Origin: Aporrectodea caliginosa
Lineage: Eukaryota; Annelida; Clitellata; Crassiclitellata; Lumbricidae
Direction of reading: 5' to 3'
Length of the DNA: 64,000 nucleotides
Assembly: GCA_020284085.1 (NCBI GenBank)
Contig: JACEVL010000973.1
Span: 216,001-280,000 of the forward strand
In this document: positions 1 through 9,965 of the stretch, one piece after another
Layout: each line of letters begins with the position of its first letter
Numbering within the stretch: position 1 is the first letter of the stretch
Made by a program: the position numbers and the translations under genes
The notes under the pieces: generated by a model
The model's input: the letters and a program-made list of their open reading frames with translations, nothing else
Databases searched by the model: none
What the model was told of the DNA's origin: nothing

Positions 1-262
1 CGTCATCGAGTAAGTAATTAGCCAAATGTTGTTGGCCTGTGTCTCGAAGTGCGTTGATGAATTCCTCCTCGTCGTCTTTTTCGATGATGTAGTCTAAGAG
101 CTTTTCGTTCTTCGGGACGTTTGTGGATCGGCATTTAACTTCGTCTACTTCTTCATGGCATAGAATTTTTTTGGCCAATAACCAATCTAGAACTTTATCT
201 GGGTCCATACGTTTCTTCAGAAAGTCTCGATATTTAGCTATTCGACTCATTGGCTTCGCCAT
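1..262 (-). CDS. CARD-domain protein, N-terminal exon (runs off window)
   Basis: From an ATG at 262 the minus strand is open to the window edge (87 codons, no stop). The protein reads as one death-fold CARD: basic start (MAKPMSRIAKYRDFLKKR), then MDPDKVLDWLLAKKIL, then HEEVDEVKC, then KNEKLLDYII, then EEFINALRDTGQQHLANYLL. The last motif (FI.ALR.TGQ.HLA..L) is the usual signature of CARD helices 5 and 6, and the spacing of hydrophobic helices fits a full-length domain of about 85-90 residues. CARDs bind other CARDs and recruit caspases or kinases in apoptosis and innate signalling; what follows this domain lies outside the window, so adaptor, caspase, helicase or NLR-like partners cannot be told apart. 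A TATA-like box lies about 190 bp upstream. Domain call is sure; the function of the whole protein is not. Confidence 0.8.
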   Translation of the reverse strand, partial: MAKPMSRIAKYRDFLKKRMDPDKVLDWLLAKKILCHEEVDEVKCRSTNVPKNEKLLDYIIEKDDEEEFINALRDTGQQHLANYLLDD

Positions 263-640
263 AGCACAACCTTTAGCTTTATTGTACGACCGTTCGAAAC
301 AAACTGCACCTTGAAACGTCAAAAACGAAGATTATTCATGAATAACCAATTAACCATAATCTAAGGGCCTATAGTGCCCATTTTTCTCAAGTAATCCGGA
401 GCATTTTCAAATCGGTTAAAATAAGGACATTCTTTAAAAACGAAATACCTTATATAGTTTTGCCACGTACTGGGCTATACAACTTCCAATATATAGGCCT
501 AACAGAGAAAACAGCGATGGTTTAATAAAAAAAAACCTGCTCAGTAGTTTTCAATTGAATATTGTGTACAATCATGTATTATGTGAAGGCCTACATTCTC
601 AGCAATCGATCGCCGACGAACTACAGCCAAAGCTACAGCA
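263..640. other. 5' flank of the CARD gene
   Basis: No open coding sequence or repeat recognised apart from the TATA-like box; likely the 5' UTR and promoter region of the CARD gene. Confidence 0.35.
449..456 (-). promoter_or_regulatory. TATA-like box upstream of the CARD exon
   Basis: Minus strand reads ACTATATAAGG about 190 bp before the ATG at 262, with no other coding sequence between. Position and sequence suit a core promoter, but AT-rich DNA is common nearby. Confidence 0.3.
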
Positions 641-647
641 ATAACTA

Positions 648-727
648 CAGCGCTCGTGAATAAGCTGGTGCCCTGCATTTGGCTTTCTAGTTCGCTTTAG
701 AAGTTTGGAGATTACGATTACGAATGC
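648..727 (+). repeat. LINE 3' terminus with GATTAC tail
   Basis: The segment GTGAATAAGCTGGTGCCCTG followed by TTAGAAGTTTGGAGATTACG is nearly identical to the 3' end of the LINE at 31322-33688 (its last 75 bp, 33613-33688), including the short GATTAC tandem tail. It is a 5'-truncated insertion of that family or a SINE sharing its tail. A third, diverged copy starts near 40394. Confidence 0.65.
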
Positions 728-879
728 AGGAATATAGGCAAACTTTTCCGTGTAATTTACCATCCCTGCTGGGAGGTTGTTCTGGGGAACTGATGACCAT
801 TGCGTGACTTGAGACATAACTAAGGCTTTGCCACGTTCCAAGAGGTAATTCCGACGGCGTTCTTTACTCGGAAAAATGT

Positions 880-990
880 TATTGAATTACAAATTACAAA
901 TTGCTTTGAGACATAAAACATATTTTTATTACAAAATACATAGGAAACTGTAATTGAATTAAATTACAAATTACAAATTGCGTAATTTCA
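880..990. repeat. ATTACAAATT low-complexity tract
   Basis: Tandem ATTACAA-type units, interrupted; resembles the simple tails of LINE 3' ends in this window. Confidence 0.5.
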
Positions 991-1087
991 AGCAATTCCA
1001 ATTACGGCCCAACCCTACCTCCCAGTGAGACATGCCATCAAGATGGTTCTTTTATGTGAGGATTTTGAACCTGTACTAAGTGTCAGA

Positions 1088-1089
<2 letters not shown>

Positions 1090-1127
<38 letters not shown>

Positions 1128-1164
1128 GACACTCAAATAACAAACATGCTGCAGTTACAGCATC

Positions 1165-1208
<44 letters not shown>
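1090..1208. repeat. AT microsatellites flanking a 45 bp unit
   Basis: Two (TA)n tracts enclose a short unit that starts CTGACACTCAAATAACAA and ends CAGCATCAGA. The same unit, again between (TA)n tracts, recurs at 3566-3612 and 5795-5836, so the locus was an AT-rich tandem region before hAT-like elements entered it. Confidence 0.7.
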
Positions 1209-1211
<3 letters not shown>

Positions 1212-3483
1212 GGTGATTCACAACACCATGGGAAAAAAATAATTTTTCCTGATTGTTCGACATAGTAGATAATTTTGTTCCTTTGGTCTTTCTGAACAAT
1301 TCAGCAAAATTTTTCTGTAATCTATGAATGTTTACTGGTCGCTCAATGCCCTGAAATCTGAGAGGGGTCTATTTGAAGAAACAACGAAATTGCCATTGAC
1401 GAGACACTGGAATGCAAAAATCCTAATTACATTGGGCAACAATCCTATACGCAAGAATTATGTACATAGTCATAGGCCATACATAAACAATTAATTCCTG
1501 CTTTGTTGTATATTACCATGAAGCCTTTTGAATTGTAATATTTATTCTGAGCTGTGACGTCATTGTTAAGCAGTAGGAATAATTTCACATACTTATATAC
1601 AAAAAGGTACAGATGCATAGTTTTAAGCCGTATAGGATTTGCATTAGACAGTGTGAGAAAGAAAATTAAAAGCATTGTTTTAATACACTTTATGCTGAAA
1701 TTGAAGTTTTCTAAATCTTCATTTCATAAAATTAATGTCATTTTTGTGAGAATCCCATTTTTCGAAGTATGATTTAAAAGATAATGAAAACTAGCTTTCT
1801 GCAGTTTATTCATTTGTGCATCATTCTTATGGACCTAGCTGCAACAGAATATAGATAATGGCTTTATTTACTGCATTACAGCTAGCAGTGTAAATGGAAG
1901 AAAACTTTTGCACTTCTGCGACAAGGTTGAAGACTGAAGTCACGTTAATAGGGAAACCACAAGCAACCCTTCCTATTAATGTATTGCCTACAGGAGGCCA
2001 CACACTATACATATTTCTCGTTTTTTTATCATCACAAGATTTTGAAAAAGACTGTCAGAGAGTTTGAATGCAATGATTATCAAGTTTATCTGAATTTGGA
2101 ACAAGGCTAGAATTCTTACAGCATTGTTAGTCGAAGATAGTGTAAAAGCAAAGGGTCTAGTGGAGCCGTGTAATTTGATCAAGAAAAGTAAAAACAGGGA
2201 CTCGGAGTCACAGAAAAGCCAGATGCATATGTTGAAAAGTTAAGTCAGAATCTTTAATTTTTGATATTGCCAATTAGCAAACTGATCATGTTCTAAAAAT
2301 TGATGAGAATAAGTGGTTTTGGCAGATCAGCGAGAACCACGAAAGATGAGCATGGCTGATGACAAGGATGTTAGTAAGAATGAGGCAAGAGTTGCAAAAC
2401 ACAAGATTAGACTTGAACCCAGGTAGAAGCATGAAATGCTAAGAATATCAGCTGAAGGGTCTAGTTCAAGTAATCGGGCAACTAGGATTGCAAGAGCAGC
2501 AACGTGAATGATGACGATAACGATAACGATGATGATGACGACGATGGAAACATGAATTTGGTTGATGACGACGACGATGGAAACATGAATTTGGCTATGA
2601 AGTCAAGATCCCATTGTACAACAAAAAACAGTTGAATACCCCTCCTGAAGATTTACAAGAAGATACAGCAGACAATAAACCTTACATTTTTCAAAGCAGA
2701 ATCTGCATTGGATGACATAAACTTGTCGGACCTCGCTATCTTGGTAGCTGCCATTACTTAAGCAAACTGTTTAGATGCAGATGAAGGCCCATTGTAATTT
2801 CGACTGTTCATCGCTTGCAATCATCTGTCAGCAAGACTAGATTATCTTTCAAGAGACAATTACAAGGAAGTGATGGAATTGTGGAATTCGAGGAGAGACG
2901 GTCGGTGATGGGATGTATCGTTTCAGATAGTCAGGTGCATTTGGCCAAATGGATGACTAATGTCATTTATGACCTGGAGACCAATAGTTTTATGGATCAA
3001 TCTCTGAGAGAAGAAATGTCACTGCATTCTGTTTATTTGCAAGTAATATAAAGAGCATGAAGAGCTAGTCCGGTGGCATCTGATACACCAGTTAATGACT
3101 TGCAGTTGAACAAGCAGATCAGGCAGCGGAGGATTCCTGGTGAATAATTCTACAATAAAAGTCTACAAATTATTGTAGACTTTTTAAAAGACTTTTTTAA
3201 TCAATAGATGTTGTGTCTGTTTTCTTGTGACTACCTCGAGTTACTAATCAATCTATGATTCATGCTATTCAACTTCATTGTGCGTGATATATCATAATTA
3301 TGGCCATCACCTCAATTTGTAACTTGAATACGACTGCATGGAAAGTTTTGTGCTCATTGAGCGACCTCTAAAATGCATTTGATTTTGAAATTTTTTATAC
3401 AGAATATATTCTGTACACAAAAGGAACAAAATTAGCAACTATGCTCATTAACTTTCCCAATTTTTTTATTTTGAATCACCCTA
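1209..3483. mobile_element. hAT-like element A, 2275 bp, decayed transposase inside
   Basis: Left end TAGGGTGATTCAC and right end GTGAATC-type inverted terminus (GAATCACCCTA) form imperfect terminal inverted repeats; homology continues inward (AATTTTGTTCCTTT on both arms). The element is flanked by atatatat on each side (1201-1208, 3484-3491), an 8 bp duplication in keeping with hAT, though the flank is low-complexity. Inside are relics of the same transposase family seen in the elements at 6901 and 55975. Inserted into an AT microsatellite. Confidence 0.65.
2790..3051 (+). pseudogene. decayed hAT-like transposase fragment
   Basis: Across frame changes the plus strand shows ARLDYLSRDNYKEVMELWNS and then VHLAKWMTNVIYDLETNSF. 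I recognise these as the region after the CRHH block of a transposase family widespread in invertebrates, where the typical text is a short acidic segment followed by a His/Ala-Arg-Trp-Met motif. A stop and frameshifts break it. It lies within element A and is presumably its own transposase. Low expression potential; no intact reading frame over 80 codons. Confidence 0.45.
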
Positions 3484-3717
3484 ATATATATATATAAATA
3501 TACATACAAATATATATTATATATACATGCATATGTATATACATAAATATATATATATATATAATATCTTACACTCAAATAACAAAAGTGTTGAATTTAC
3601 AGCATCAAATATATATATATAGGCCTACATATATAATTTTATATATAGGGCTATAGGCCTATTATACATTGCATCATACATATATACATACTTAAATACA
3701 TATTATATAGTATACAT
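3484..3717. repeat. AT-rich microsatellite spacer
   Basis: (TA)n, TATACA and TACATA tracts with one copy of the TTACACTCAAATAACAA unit. No gene. Confidence 0.7.
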
Positions 3718-5683
3718 TAGGGTGGTCGCATCTCTGCCACTACCCTACCTGTGGTAGTGCCAGTCCCAAGCCTGGAGAAAGGAGGAGGGCGACACTAATC
3801 ATCTTTGCTATGACACAGTGTCGTTAAACAGCAACCAAGCATCTATAATGGAAAATTTTCAACATAAGTTGTTTACTTTCGCCAACCAGGCATTCCGTGC
3901 CAATTGGTATAAAAGTAATGTAGCCAAAAAATTATCAGGATGGAACAATATCTAGGTCTAACACAACGTCTTTGAAATTTCGATTTTACAAATAATTTTC
4001 GTCATTTCGAGTATAAGTAGGCTATTTGATTCGCATTTTTGGACCTATGTTTAGTTTTCAACAGAAAGGTTGGATGATTTTACTTTAGCACAACTAAAAA
4101 GTAATTTCTACAATGTTGATGTTCTCATTGATTGTTTATTATTTATTTTTATTGACATTTTAGTGGTATTTGATCCGTGAGTTCCTGAGACCGATGACCA
4201 CAAATCTATCTAAGCAATAATAATAATAATATTCGTTTATTCTGACAAAAGTTTACATGGCCGCAGCTTGTTTACAAACATTTTGCACAATGTTAGGTCT
4301 AACTTAAATCTTCAATGCACGACAGTACACACTAAGCACATAGTGTCACATATATTATGCAATATATAATACTATGATAGTATATTATACATTATACAAC
4401 TATATATTATACAAGCACAAAGTTTCCATATAAAAAGTTTGTGTTCTGAACTACAATCTCTTTTCAGTTCCAGTTGTGACTATGGACCTACTGCTCATTC
4501 TTCCTCTTGCATCAGCTATTGAACATGTGCTTTGTCTTCGCCACTTGAATACGCTGTATTGTTCACTGGTAAAATTGTAATCAACAACACCTTACATAAT
4601 AGGAAGACCAGGGCAAGATTATATAAAAAAATATACAACATAATGCCACAATTTTTCATAGGCATGTTGAAAACTCATAAAGCTAACAGAAAATACCTTG
4701 GAAATTAACTATAATATTATGTGATAAAATATCTAGCAAAATACGACAAAACACAAAATGAAAATGCCACTCTTACCGCTACACCTTTTGCAAAAGTGGC
4801 ATAGACTTATAGCCTACTGCTGCTCATGCCCAATTGGTTGGACAAGTTTGCTATGAAGGCAGTGCTAATGGTAATTGAGCTATCTGAATTATTTGTTTGA
4901 CATTTAACAAAGGTAACGAGAAAATGAATTAAAACTGCTATTTCTAATCTTACGTAAGAAAATTGATAGTTAACGACATTAATTACAGTTGCTGAATAGG
5001 GGCGCAGCTTTCATGGCACCAGTACGTGCATGTTATGCATTGAATCCACGCTTCTTCGTGTTGGTCGCTGCTAAGCTCTCTGCAGTAAGAACAGTGGAAG
5101 CTGGTGTCACTCTCCAGTCTCCACTTTATGGCACTCTTCTGTTGCTGGTTCTGTTTCTTCTGCTGCTGGTTCTGCTTCTGGTTCTTCCGCTCCTAGCGCT
5201 TCTGCTTCTGGTTCATATGCTTCTGGCGCGTTTGCTTTTCTGCATCCCATTCAATTCATTCTCGGCACCATCAAAGGAGCCTGCCATCAGGCTATCAAGT
5301 CCCTATTGACATTGACTAAGTACCTCAGTAGCAATAATAATAACTTTATATTAATAAATAATTTTAATCACCAATCAGTGTAATCGCTGGTAATCTGGTA
5401 TGCAATAAATGTCTTTATGTTGTAATCTGGACCTGCTACAAGTACATGTACATGTAGCTGAATTTATTCCTAGTTTAAATGTTCATGGTTGATTACAACT
5501 ATTATGCTTACTGTTCGAATGTTCGTATATTTGATAAAGGGTCAAACTTTGATGGTGTTGTGCTAGTCCTAAAAATTAATATTTTTCATAAAACTTTTTG
5601 TGTGATGTTTCTGGAAGGAATGGAACCAAATGGAACCTTCGAAAAACAGTAGTTTCAAACTTTTACTTTTGAGGACCACCCTA
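3718..5683. mobile_element. hAT-like element B, 1966 bp, non-autonomous
   Basis: Left end TAGGGTGGTC, right end GACCACCCTA; flanks gtatacat (3710-3717) and atatacat (5684-5691) match at 7 of 8 positions, as expected for an aged hAT target duplication. The terminal sequence is the same as the end at 58023 and close to the ends of the element at 6901. Homology of the two arms is short, because the left arm passes into the structured repeat at about 3735. A leucine-rich open stretch at 4989-5309 (plus) is low-complexity and is not taken as a gene. Confidence 0.6.
3738..3833 (+). repeat. short structured dispersed repeat, copy 1
   Basis: A 5' hairpin (CACTACC ... GGTAGTG), then GCCAGTCCCAAGCCTGGA, a purine run GGAGGAGGGCGAC, and a 3' hairpin GACAC ... 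GTGTC followed by GTTAAACAG. Related copies lie at 30849-30949, 51960-52050 (minus) and 61388-61490. See findings. Confidence 0.6.
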
Positions 5684-5850
5684 ATATACATACATATATA
5701 TACATACAAATACATATACATATATATATATACATACATATACAAAATATTATACATATATACATAATATAGGCCTATATATATTATATATATATCTGAC
5801 ACTCAAATAACAAGCATGTTGAACTTACAGTAAAACACTCAGATGGGGTC
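5684..5850. repeat. AT-rich tract with third 45 bp unit
   Basis: TACATA and TATATA runs followed by CTGACACTCAAATAACAAGC, the same unit as at 1121 and 3566. Confidence 0.6.
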
Positions 5851-5884
5851 ACTTGCGACGCCACCCTGTACGTTTAGGTTGTTT

Positions 5885-6165
5885 GGAATAGACTGATAAA
5901 AATAATTCTCTACTGCAGTAGAAGTTGGATTGATGAAAGAAATTATTTTTCTTAAATAGAAGCTGGATTGAGGAAACAAATTCTATGGTTAAAAAGAAGT
6001 TGGATTGACGAAAGAAATTCTATTCTGAAATAGAAGCAGGATTTATGAAGAAATTTCTGTGTTTAAATAGAAATTGGATTGATGAAAGAATTTTTGTGCT
6101 TACATGGACGTTGGATTGATGAAAGAAGGTCTTTGCTTCAGTAGAAGTTGGATTAATGACAGTTA
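5885..6165 (+). repeat. minisatellite, about 38 bp unit (GAAGTTGGATTGATGAAAG)
   Basis: About seven diverged copies of a unit containing AGAAGTTGGATTGATGAAAG plus an AT-rich half. The same unit and the same 3' flank (AGTTATCAT) recur at 39690-40060, so both loci come from one repeat family rather than local slippage. Confidence 0.65.
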
Positions 6166-6309
6166 TCATTGACAACGGTAGAGTTACCTACTTACTGTTC
6201 GGGGGAAATGTCCGGGGGAATCGTCCGGATACCGTTTGGCATGCCGGTATGGTTAGGGTTAAACCAGCGGCGATCAAAGAAAGTATGGTCCAGGGTTCTA
6301 GATTGTGAC

Positions 6310-6900
6310 CATCGACCTATGATATCAACGCCTCAGAACTTCATCCTGTGAAAACCTGAGAACAAACTGTTTAAGTACGTGGATGATGTTGTTGGGGTCG
6401 AGGGCGAGAACAACGGTTTCAGGGGAGTTAAGCATCGTGTCTAGATGGGCAGCGCTTAACAACTTTAAGCTAAATGCATTGAAGTCCCGTGAGCTGTTTG
6501 CAAGGATGAGCTGCGCTGAGCTGCCGTCCCCGATGGCTGACGTGCTTCGAGTCGACTCAATGCACATCCTCGGCGTCACCCTCGGGCGAGATCTTGGCGT
6601 TACTGGCCATGTGTCCTCGGAGTGCATGGTATTCCACCAAAGGTATTGCATTTGCATCCGGTAGCCCAGGCAATCATGGTATCAAGATAGTTATAAAAAA
6701 ATTATGCTGCGCCAGCGTGGTGGGGCCAAGCGTCAGCAGTTGAACCGTTAGAACGCAACATACTCGAACGGTTTCTTGCTGTGCGCCTGGGTTATCACGG
6801 AAGAACTGTCCGGGAACCATCAGCGACGACATGAAATACCTGGAAATGTCATGGGAGGAGGCGGAACAGCTGGCAATGAGCAGAGACGAGTGGAGGGGAT
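6310..6900 (+). pseudogene. LINE reverse transcriptase relic, 5' part
   Basis: Plus-strand frames give PENKLFKYVDDVVGVE (RT palm box, YADD changed to YVDD), then after a frameshift WAALNNFKLNALKSRELF and a ILGVTLGRDLGV block, and finally DMKYLEMSWEEAEQL with DEWRGL, the usual C-terminal motif of such LINE proteins. It is the same family as the LINEs at 16763-17640 and 41625-41880. The 3' part continues at 9901 after a hAT insertion. Truncated at its 5' end and frameshifted, so inactive. Confidence 0.65.
6893..6900. repeat. 8 bp target-site duplication, left copy
   Basis: GAGGGGAT directly before the hAT end; the same eight bases follow the element at 9901-9908. Confidence 0.85.
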
Positions 6901-7000
6901 TAGGGTGGTTCACAGATGCATGGTCAAAAACAAAGTGTAAGCTAGAAACCAGGGCACCCTCTCAGTTTGTTAGACCTATGAATAGTATTATTTAGACAAA

Positions 7001-8023
7001 ATGTCAGCTTTCAATTCCAACGGGAAGACGGTGCTCACGGACTGTGTCACTTTTGGTCCCACCCGCTCTGCTTGGGTGCCCCTCTCTTACGGGTTACCTC
7101 AGGGCTCGGTTCTTGCTCCTCTTCTGTTTGTCCTATATACTTCGGATCTGGCTGGGGTCCTTGGTCCACTGGGTGTCCTATCCCACCAATATGCTGATGA
7201 CACGCAGGCTTACCTTCATGGACCTGCAGACACAGCTGCTGTTATGGTCGAGCGTATTCTAGAGGCTTCTGCTGCTCTTGACCGATGGTTATCCTCAAAT
7301 CGCCTCCGTCTTAACCAAGACAAGACTCAGTACATATGGCTCGGTGGTCGTGCCCAGCTTGCCAAGGTTGATGCTGACTCCCTTCGTCTTCGGTTTCCTA
7401 ATATGCACTTCTCTTCCTCTGTCCGTGATCTTGGATTCATTCTTGATCCTGTCCTCTTACTGTCTGATCACGTAAATAGTGTCTCTCGTTCCTGCTTCTA
7501 CTACCTACGCCAACTCCGTGCCATCCGCCAATCACTACCACTGCACACTATCACGACTTTGGTCCATGCATTGATTTGTTCCAGGATTGATTATGGGAAT
7601 GCGGTTTACATTGGTCTCTCCTCTACAAATACATCTAAACTTCAGTCCATTCTAAACGCTGCCGCCCGCCTCATAGGGGGCATTGCAAAGTTCGACCATA
7701 TCTCCTATTTTATCCGTGACTCCCTTCACTGGCTCCCCATCCGCCAGCGCATCCAATTCAAGGTCTGTTCCCTCATGCGAAGCTGTCTTGCTGGGTCTGC
7801 TCCTCACTATCTTAGGGCCTTTTGTACCCCAGTATCTTCTTTGCTCAGTCGTTCCTCCCTTCGGTCCTCGGCCCGTGGTTACTTGGTTGTCCCGCGGGTG
7901 CGTACTTCTACGGCCCAGTCTAGGAGTTTCGCTATTGTTGGTCCCAATAGCTGGAACCAGTTACCTCAGTCCCTCAGGACTGACCTTTTTCTATTTCTTT
8001 TGACCAGTTCCGCAAGCGCCTGA
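7001..8023 (+). CDS. L2/CR1-like LINE reverse transcriptase, 5'-truncated
   Basis: A 340-residue open frame. It starts inside the RT palm: GLPQGSVLAP at residues 31-40 and the catalytic YADDTQ at 64-69, followed by the thumb and connection region and the C-terminal SFAIVGPNSWNQLP block common to L2/CR1-type elements. Fingers and the endonuclease are missing, so the copy is 5'-truncated; the ATG at 7001 is a chance internal Met. No stops over 1 kb means a recent insertion, younger than the host hAT. The product would copy element RNA at the target site in intact copies; this copy cannot do so alone. Confidence 0.8.
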   Translation: MSAFNSNGKTVLTDCVTFGPTRSAWVPLSYGLPQGSVLAPLLFVLYTSDLAGVLGPLGVLSHQYADDTQAYLHGPADTAAVMVERILEASAALDRWLSSNRLRLNQDKTQYIWLGGRAQLAKVDADSLRLRFPNMHFSSSVRDLGFILDPVLLLSDHVNSVSRSCFYYLRQLRAIRQSLPLHTITTLVHALICSRIDYGNAVYIGLSSTNTSKLQSILNAAARLIGGIAKFDHISYFIRDSLHWLPIRQRIQFKVCSLMRSCLAGSAPHYLRAFCTPVSSLLSRSSLRSSARGYLVVPRVRTSTAQSRSFAIVGPNSWNQLPQSLRTDLFLFLLTSSASA

Positions 8024-8160
8024 AAACCTCTCTTTACCAGTGAAGAGACTGGTAAAGAGAGTGTAAGTCCCCGTGTAAGTCCAGGTCGGGAGCGCCTCTG
8101 TTTTGAGTGGCGCTATATAAATGCTTGATTACATTACAATTACAATTACAATCACTTTGC
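8024..8160 (+). repeat. LINE 3' UTR and ATTACA tail
   Basis: After the stop come the L2-like 3' end GGCGCTATATAAATGCTTGA and a short tandem tail of ATTACA units, the mark of target-primed insertion. A small inverted repeat around ACTGGTAAAGAGA sits at 8030-8060. Confidence 0.7.
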
Positions 8161-8169
8161 TTGATACCG

Positions 8170-9780
8170 ATAAAAAGACACTAATTGTGGAAATGAATGC
8201 GTCGAGCATACATTCTGACCATGAATGTCGATTGTTCCGGTTTTATGACTTCAACACCCGCTGCAGTCTTAGAGTCTAGAAACTGCAAGCACTGCGTCAA
8301 CAGCATCCTTCTTTGTTGTTGTGTAGCAAATAGCATTCCTATTTGCCACGACCACTTGAAAAAGACACTGCTTTTCTTCGTTATTGGTGATGAGTCGGTT
8401 GAATTCCTCGAGCAAATTCACACACCTCTGGCCGTGTCGTTCACCACTCTCAACTGCTGAATTCTCTCTCAACCTTGTTTGTAGGCCTAATCCTCATTCT
8501 AGATCCATTCCTCTTGTGGAAGTGTAAGAAATTAATCACCAATCTTCCGGTGTGACAGCAGTGTCAGTTTTCACTGGGCTGCAAAATTACCCAGGCAAGC
8601 CCCCTCCTTCAGTACCGCAGCATCACCTCTCACCTTCCTTTCACCGGGCTTTGCAGTTACTCTGTGAACAATATTCACCTTATCTGTTACTGGACGTTGG
8701 TCTGAGAACAGTGCCAGACCTACAGCCTCATCTGAAAGGTATCACTAGTGGTTTCTAGGGCCTTCCTGGCAGAAACGCTGATCTCGGGGTAAAATTACTT
8801 ATATTTTCCTAGATTAATCCAAAGTGAGAGATCTTGTCCTGCAGCTTCAGCAGCAAGTGAGGGCTTTGTCCATGCTTTTGTGTAAAGAAGGGCAACAAAA
8901 CTGCACAAATCGTTGAATCTGAGTTTCTCTCTTCTTCGTTAGATTGAATACACGACGTTGATCTAAAAAAGGGTAGTTTTTGACGCCATACAGTAACTTG
9001 GCCATTCAACTTGCATGCTGAATTGGCCCAGGGCTCTCCAGTGAATTATTGAAGGCTAACTTCCAAGACAACCATTTCAGCTCAATGAGTTCTTGACCTC
9101 TTATCTCTGAATCTGATTTTCGTTCAGTTAACTTCTTGAGAAAACTGAGTGCTGTTTCATGAGATGGTTCAGTGCCGGATATGACATTCAGTCCTGTAGG
9201 CCCCCTATCAATATTTCAAAAGCAGCTTTATATGTCTAGAAGATTGGAATATGGATGAATTAGATGGACCGCAGCACTTTGGCTAAAATCATCACATGGT
9301 GACGGCAGGCCAACCACATGAGCTCTCGAGTCTCGACCTATCTTGTCTTCCAGCAGAACGCACACTCCGTTGAAGAACTCAGTGTTGACAGATATCAAAT
9401 CTCAAGGTTTGAACCTTGTCAGTGAGTTTCCACAACTCCAGAAGATTATCAATGGCCATGGATTCATTGTATCCTGTCCCACAGGCTAATTTCGGCACAC
9501 CGAAAAGTTAAAGTGCTAAATATGAGCTCTGAAATTTCATTGGCAAATGCTAAAAATTCACTTGTGAAAACACGTCTGCCAAAAACACAGAAAGTAGACA
9601 CCATGACCTTCAGCAAGAACTTTACACTTTGTTCAAAATACCAGTAAGTAAGTAAGTATAACACAACAGAAACTATTTGAAGCTCATCTCCATGACAAAT
9701 GTTGAGTTGTTGACCAAGTTATACGGCATCAAGATTTACCGCTAATGCTACTATATGGTAATATTTCTATGTCATTGAGC
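8170..9780 (-). pseudogene. hAT-like transposase relic (CRHH family)
   Basis: Minus-strand frames show VQTLRFD, then NGVCVLLEDKIGR, then LMWLACRHHVMILAKVL between 9420 and 9260. These match the block F-D-T ... NTG ... GAC.L.E ... LACRHH seen intact at 56560-56811. Further down, EEERNSDSTICAVLLPFF and similar pieces lie in frames broken by indels. The orientation is opposite to the LINE inside the element. The relic is too broken for function but gives the family of element C. Confidence 0.55.
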
Positions 9781-9900
9781 ACCATCTTCCAGCTGGAATA
9801 TGATGCTGAAATTTTATCTCAATTATGCTATTGACAGGTCTAACAAACTGAGAGGGTGCCCTGGTTTCTAGCTTGAACTTTGTTTTTGTGAACCACCCTA

Positions 9901-9965
9901 GAGGGGATGCGTTGCCCGATGTGCAGGCCTGCAAGGGAAGGACTAAGTACTAAGTAAGTTCAGCA
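9901..9965 (+). pseudogene. LINE 3' end displaced by element C
   Basis: Reads on from 6900 in frame (DALPDVQACKGRTKY, stop) and ends in ACTAAGTACTAAGTAAGT, the family's short tandem tail. The first eight bases are the right copy of the target duplication. Confidence 0.7.

Larger units (their letters stand above)
6901..9900 (-). mobile_element. hAT-like element C, exactly 3,000 bp, nested
   Basis: Both ends are about 75 bp inverted repeats starting TAGGGTGGTTCAC; further in both arms carry AAGCTAGAAACCAGGGCACC and CTCAGTTTGTTAGACCT. The 8 bp duplication GAGGGGAT is perfect, and joining the flanks restores the open frame of the surrounding LINE (DEWRG then DALPDVQACKGR). A decayed transposase lies on the minus strand, and an L2/CR1-like LINE was later inserted near the left end. 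Order of events: old LINE, then hAT, then second LINE. Confidence 0.85.

Noticed and set aside
123..314. 63-codon plus-strand frame at the window start
   Set aside because: Shadow of the CARD exon on the opposite strand.
3738..3833. Hammerhead ribozyme
   Set aside because: No CUGAUGA core with a matching GAAA; the fold may still be a different ribozyme, so only structure is claimed.
4989..5309. Leucine-rich 106-codon frame that looks like a membrane protein
   Set aside because: Driven by a repeated CTTCTGCTGCTGGTT-type tract inside element B; no Kozak, splice or family support.
6310..8023. One single LINE from 6310 to 8023
   Set aside because: The two RT pieces both contain an active-site box (YVDD and YADD), belong to different families, and are separated by a hAT end at 6901.
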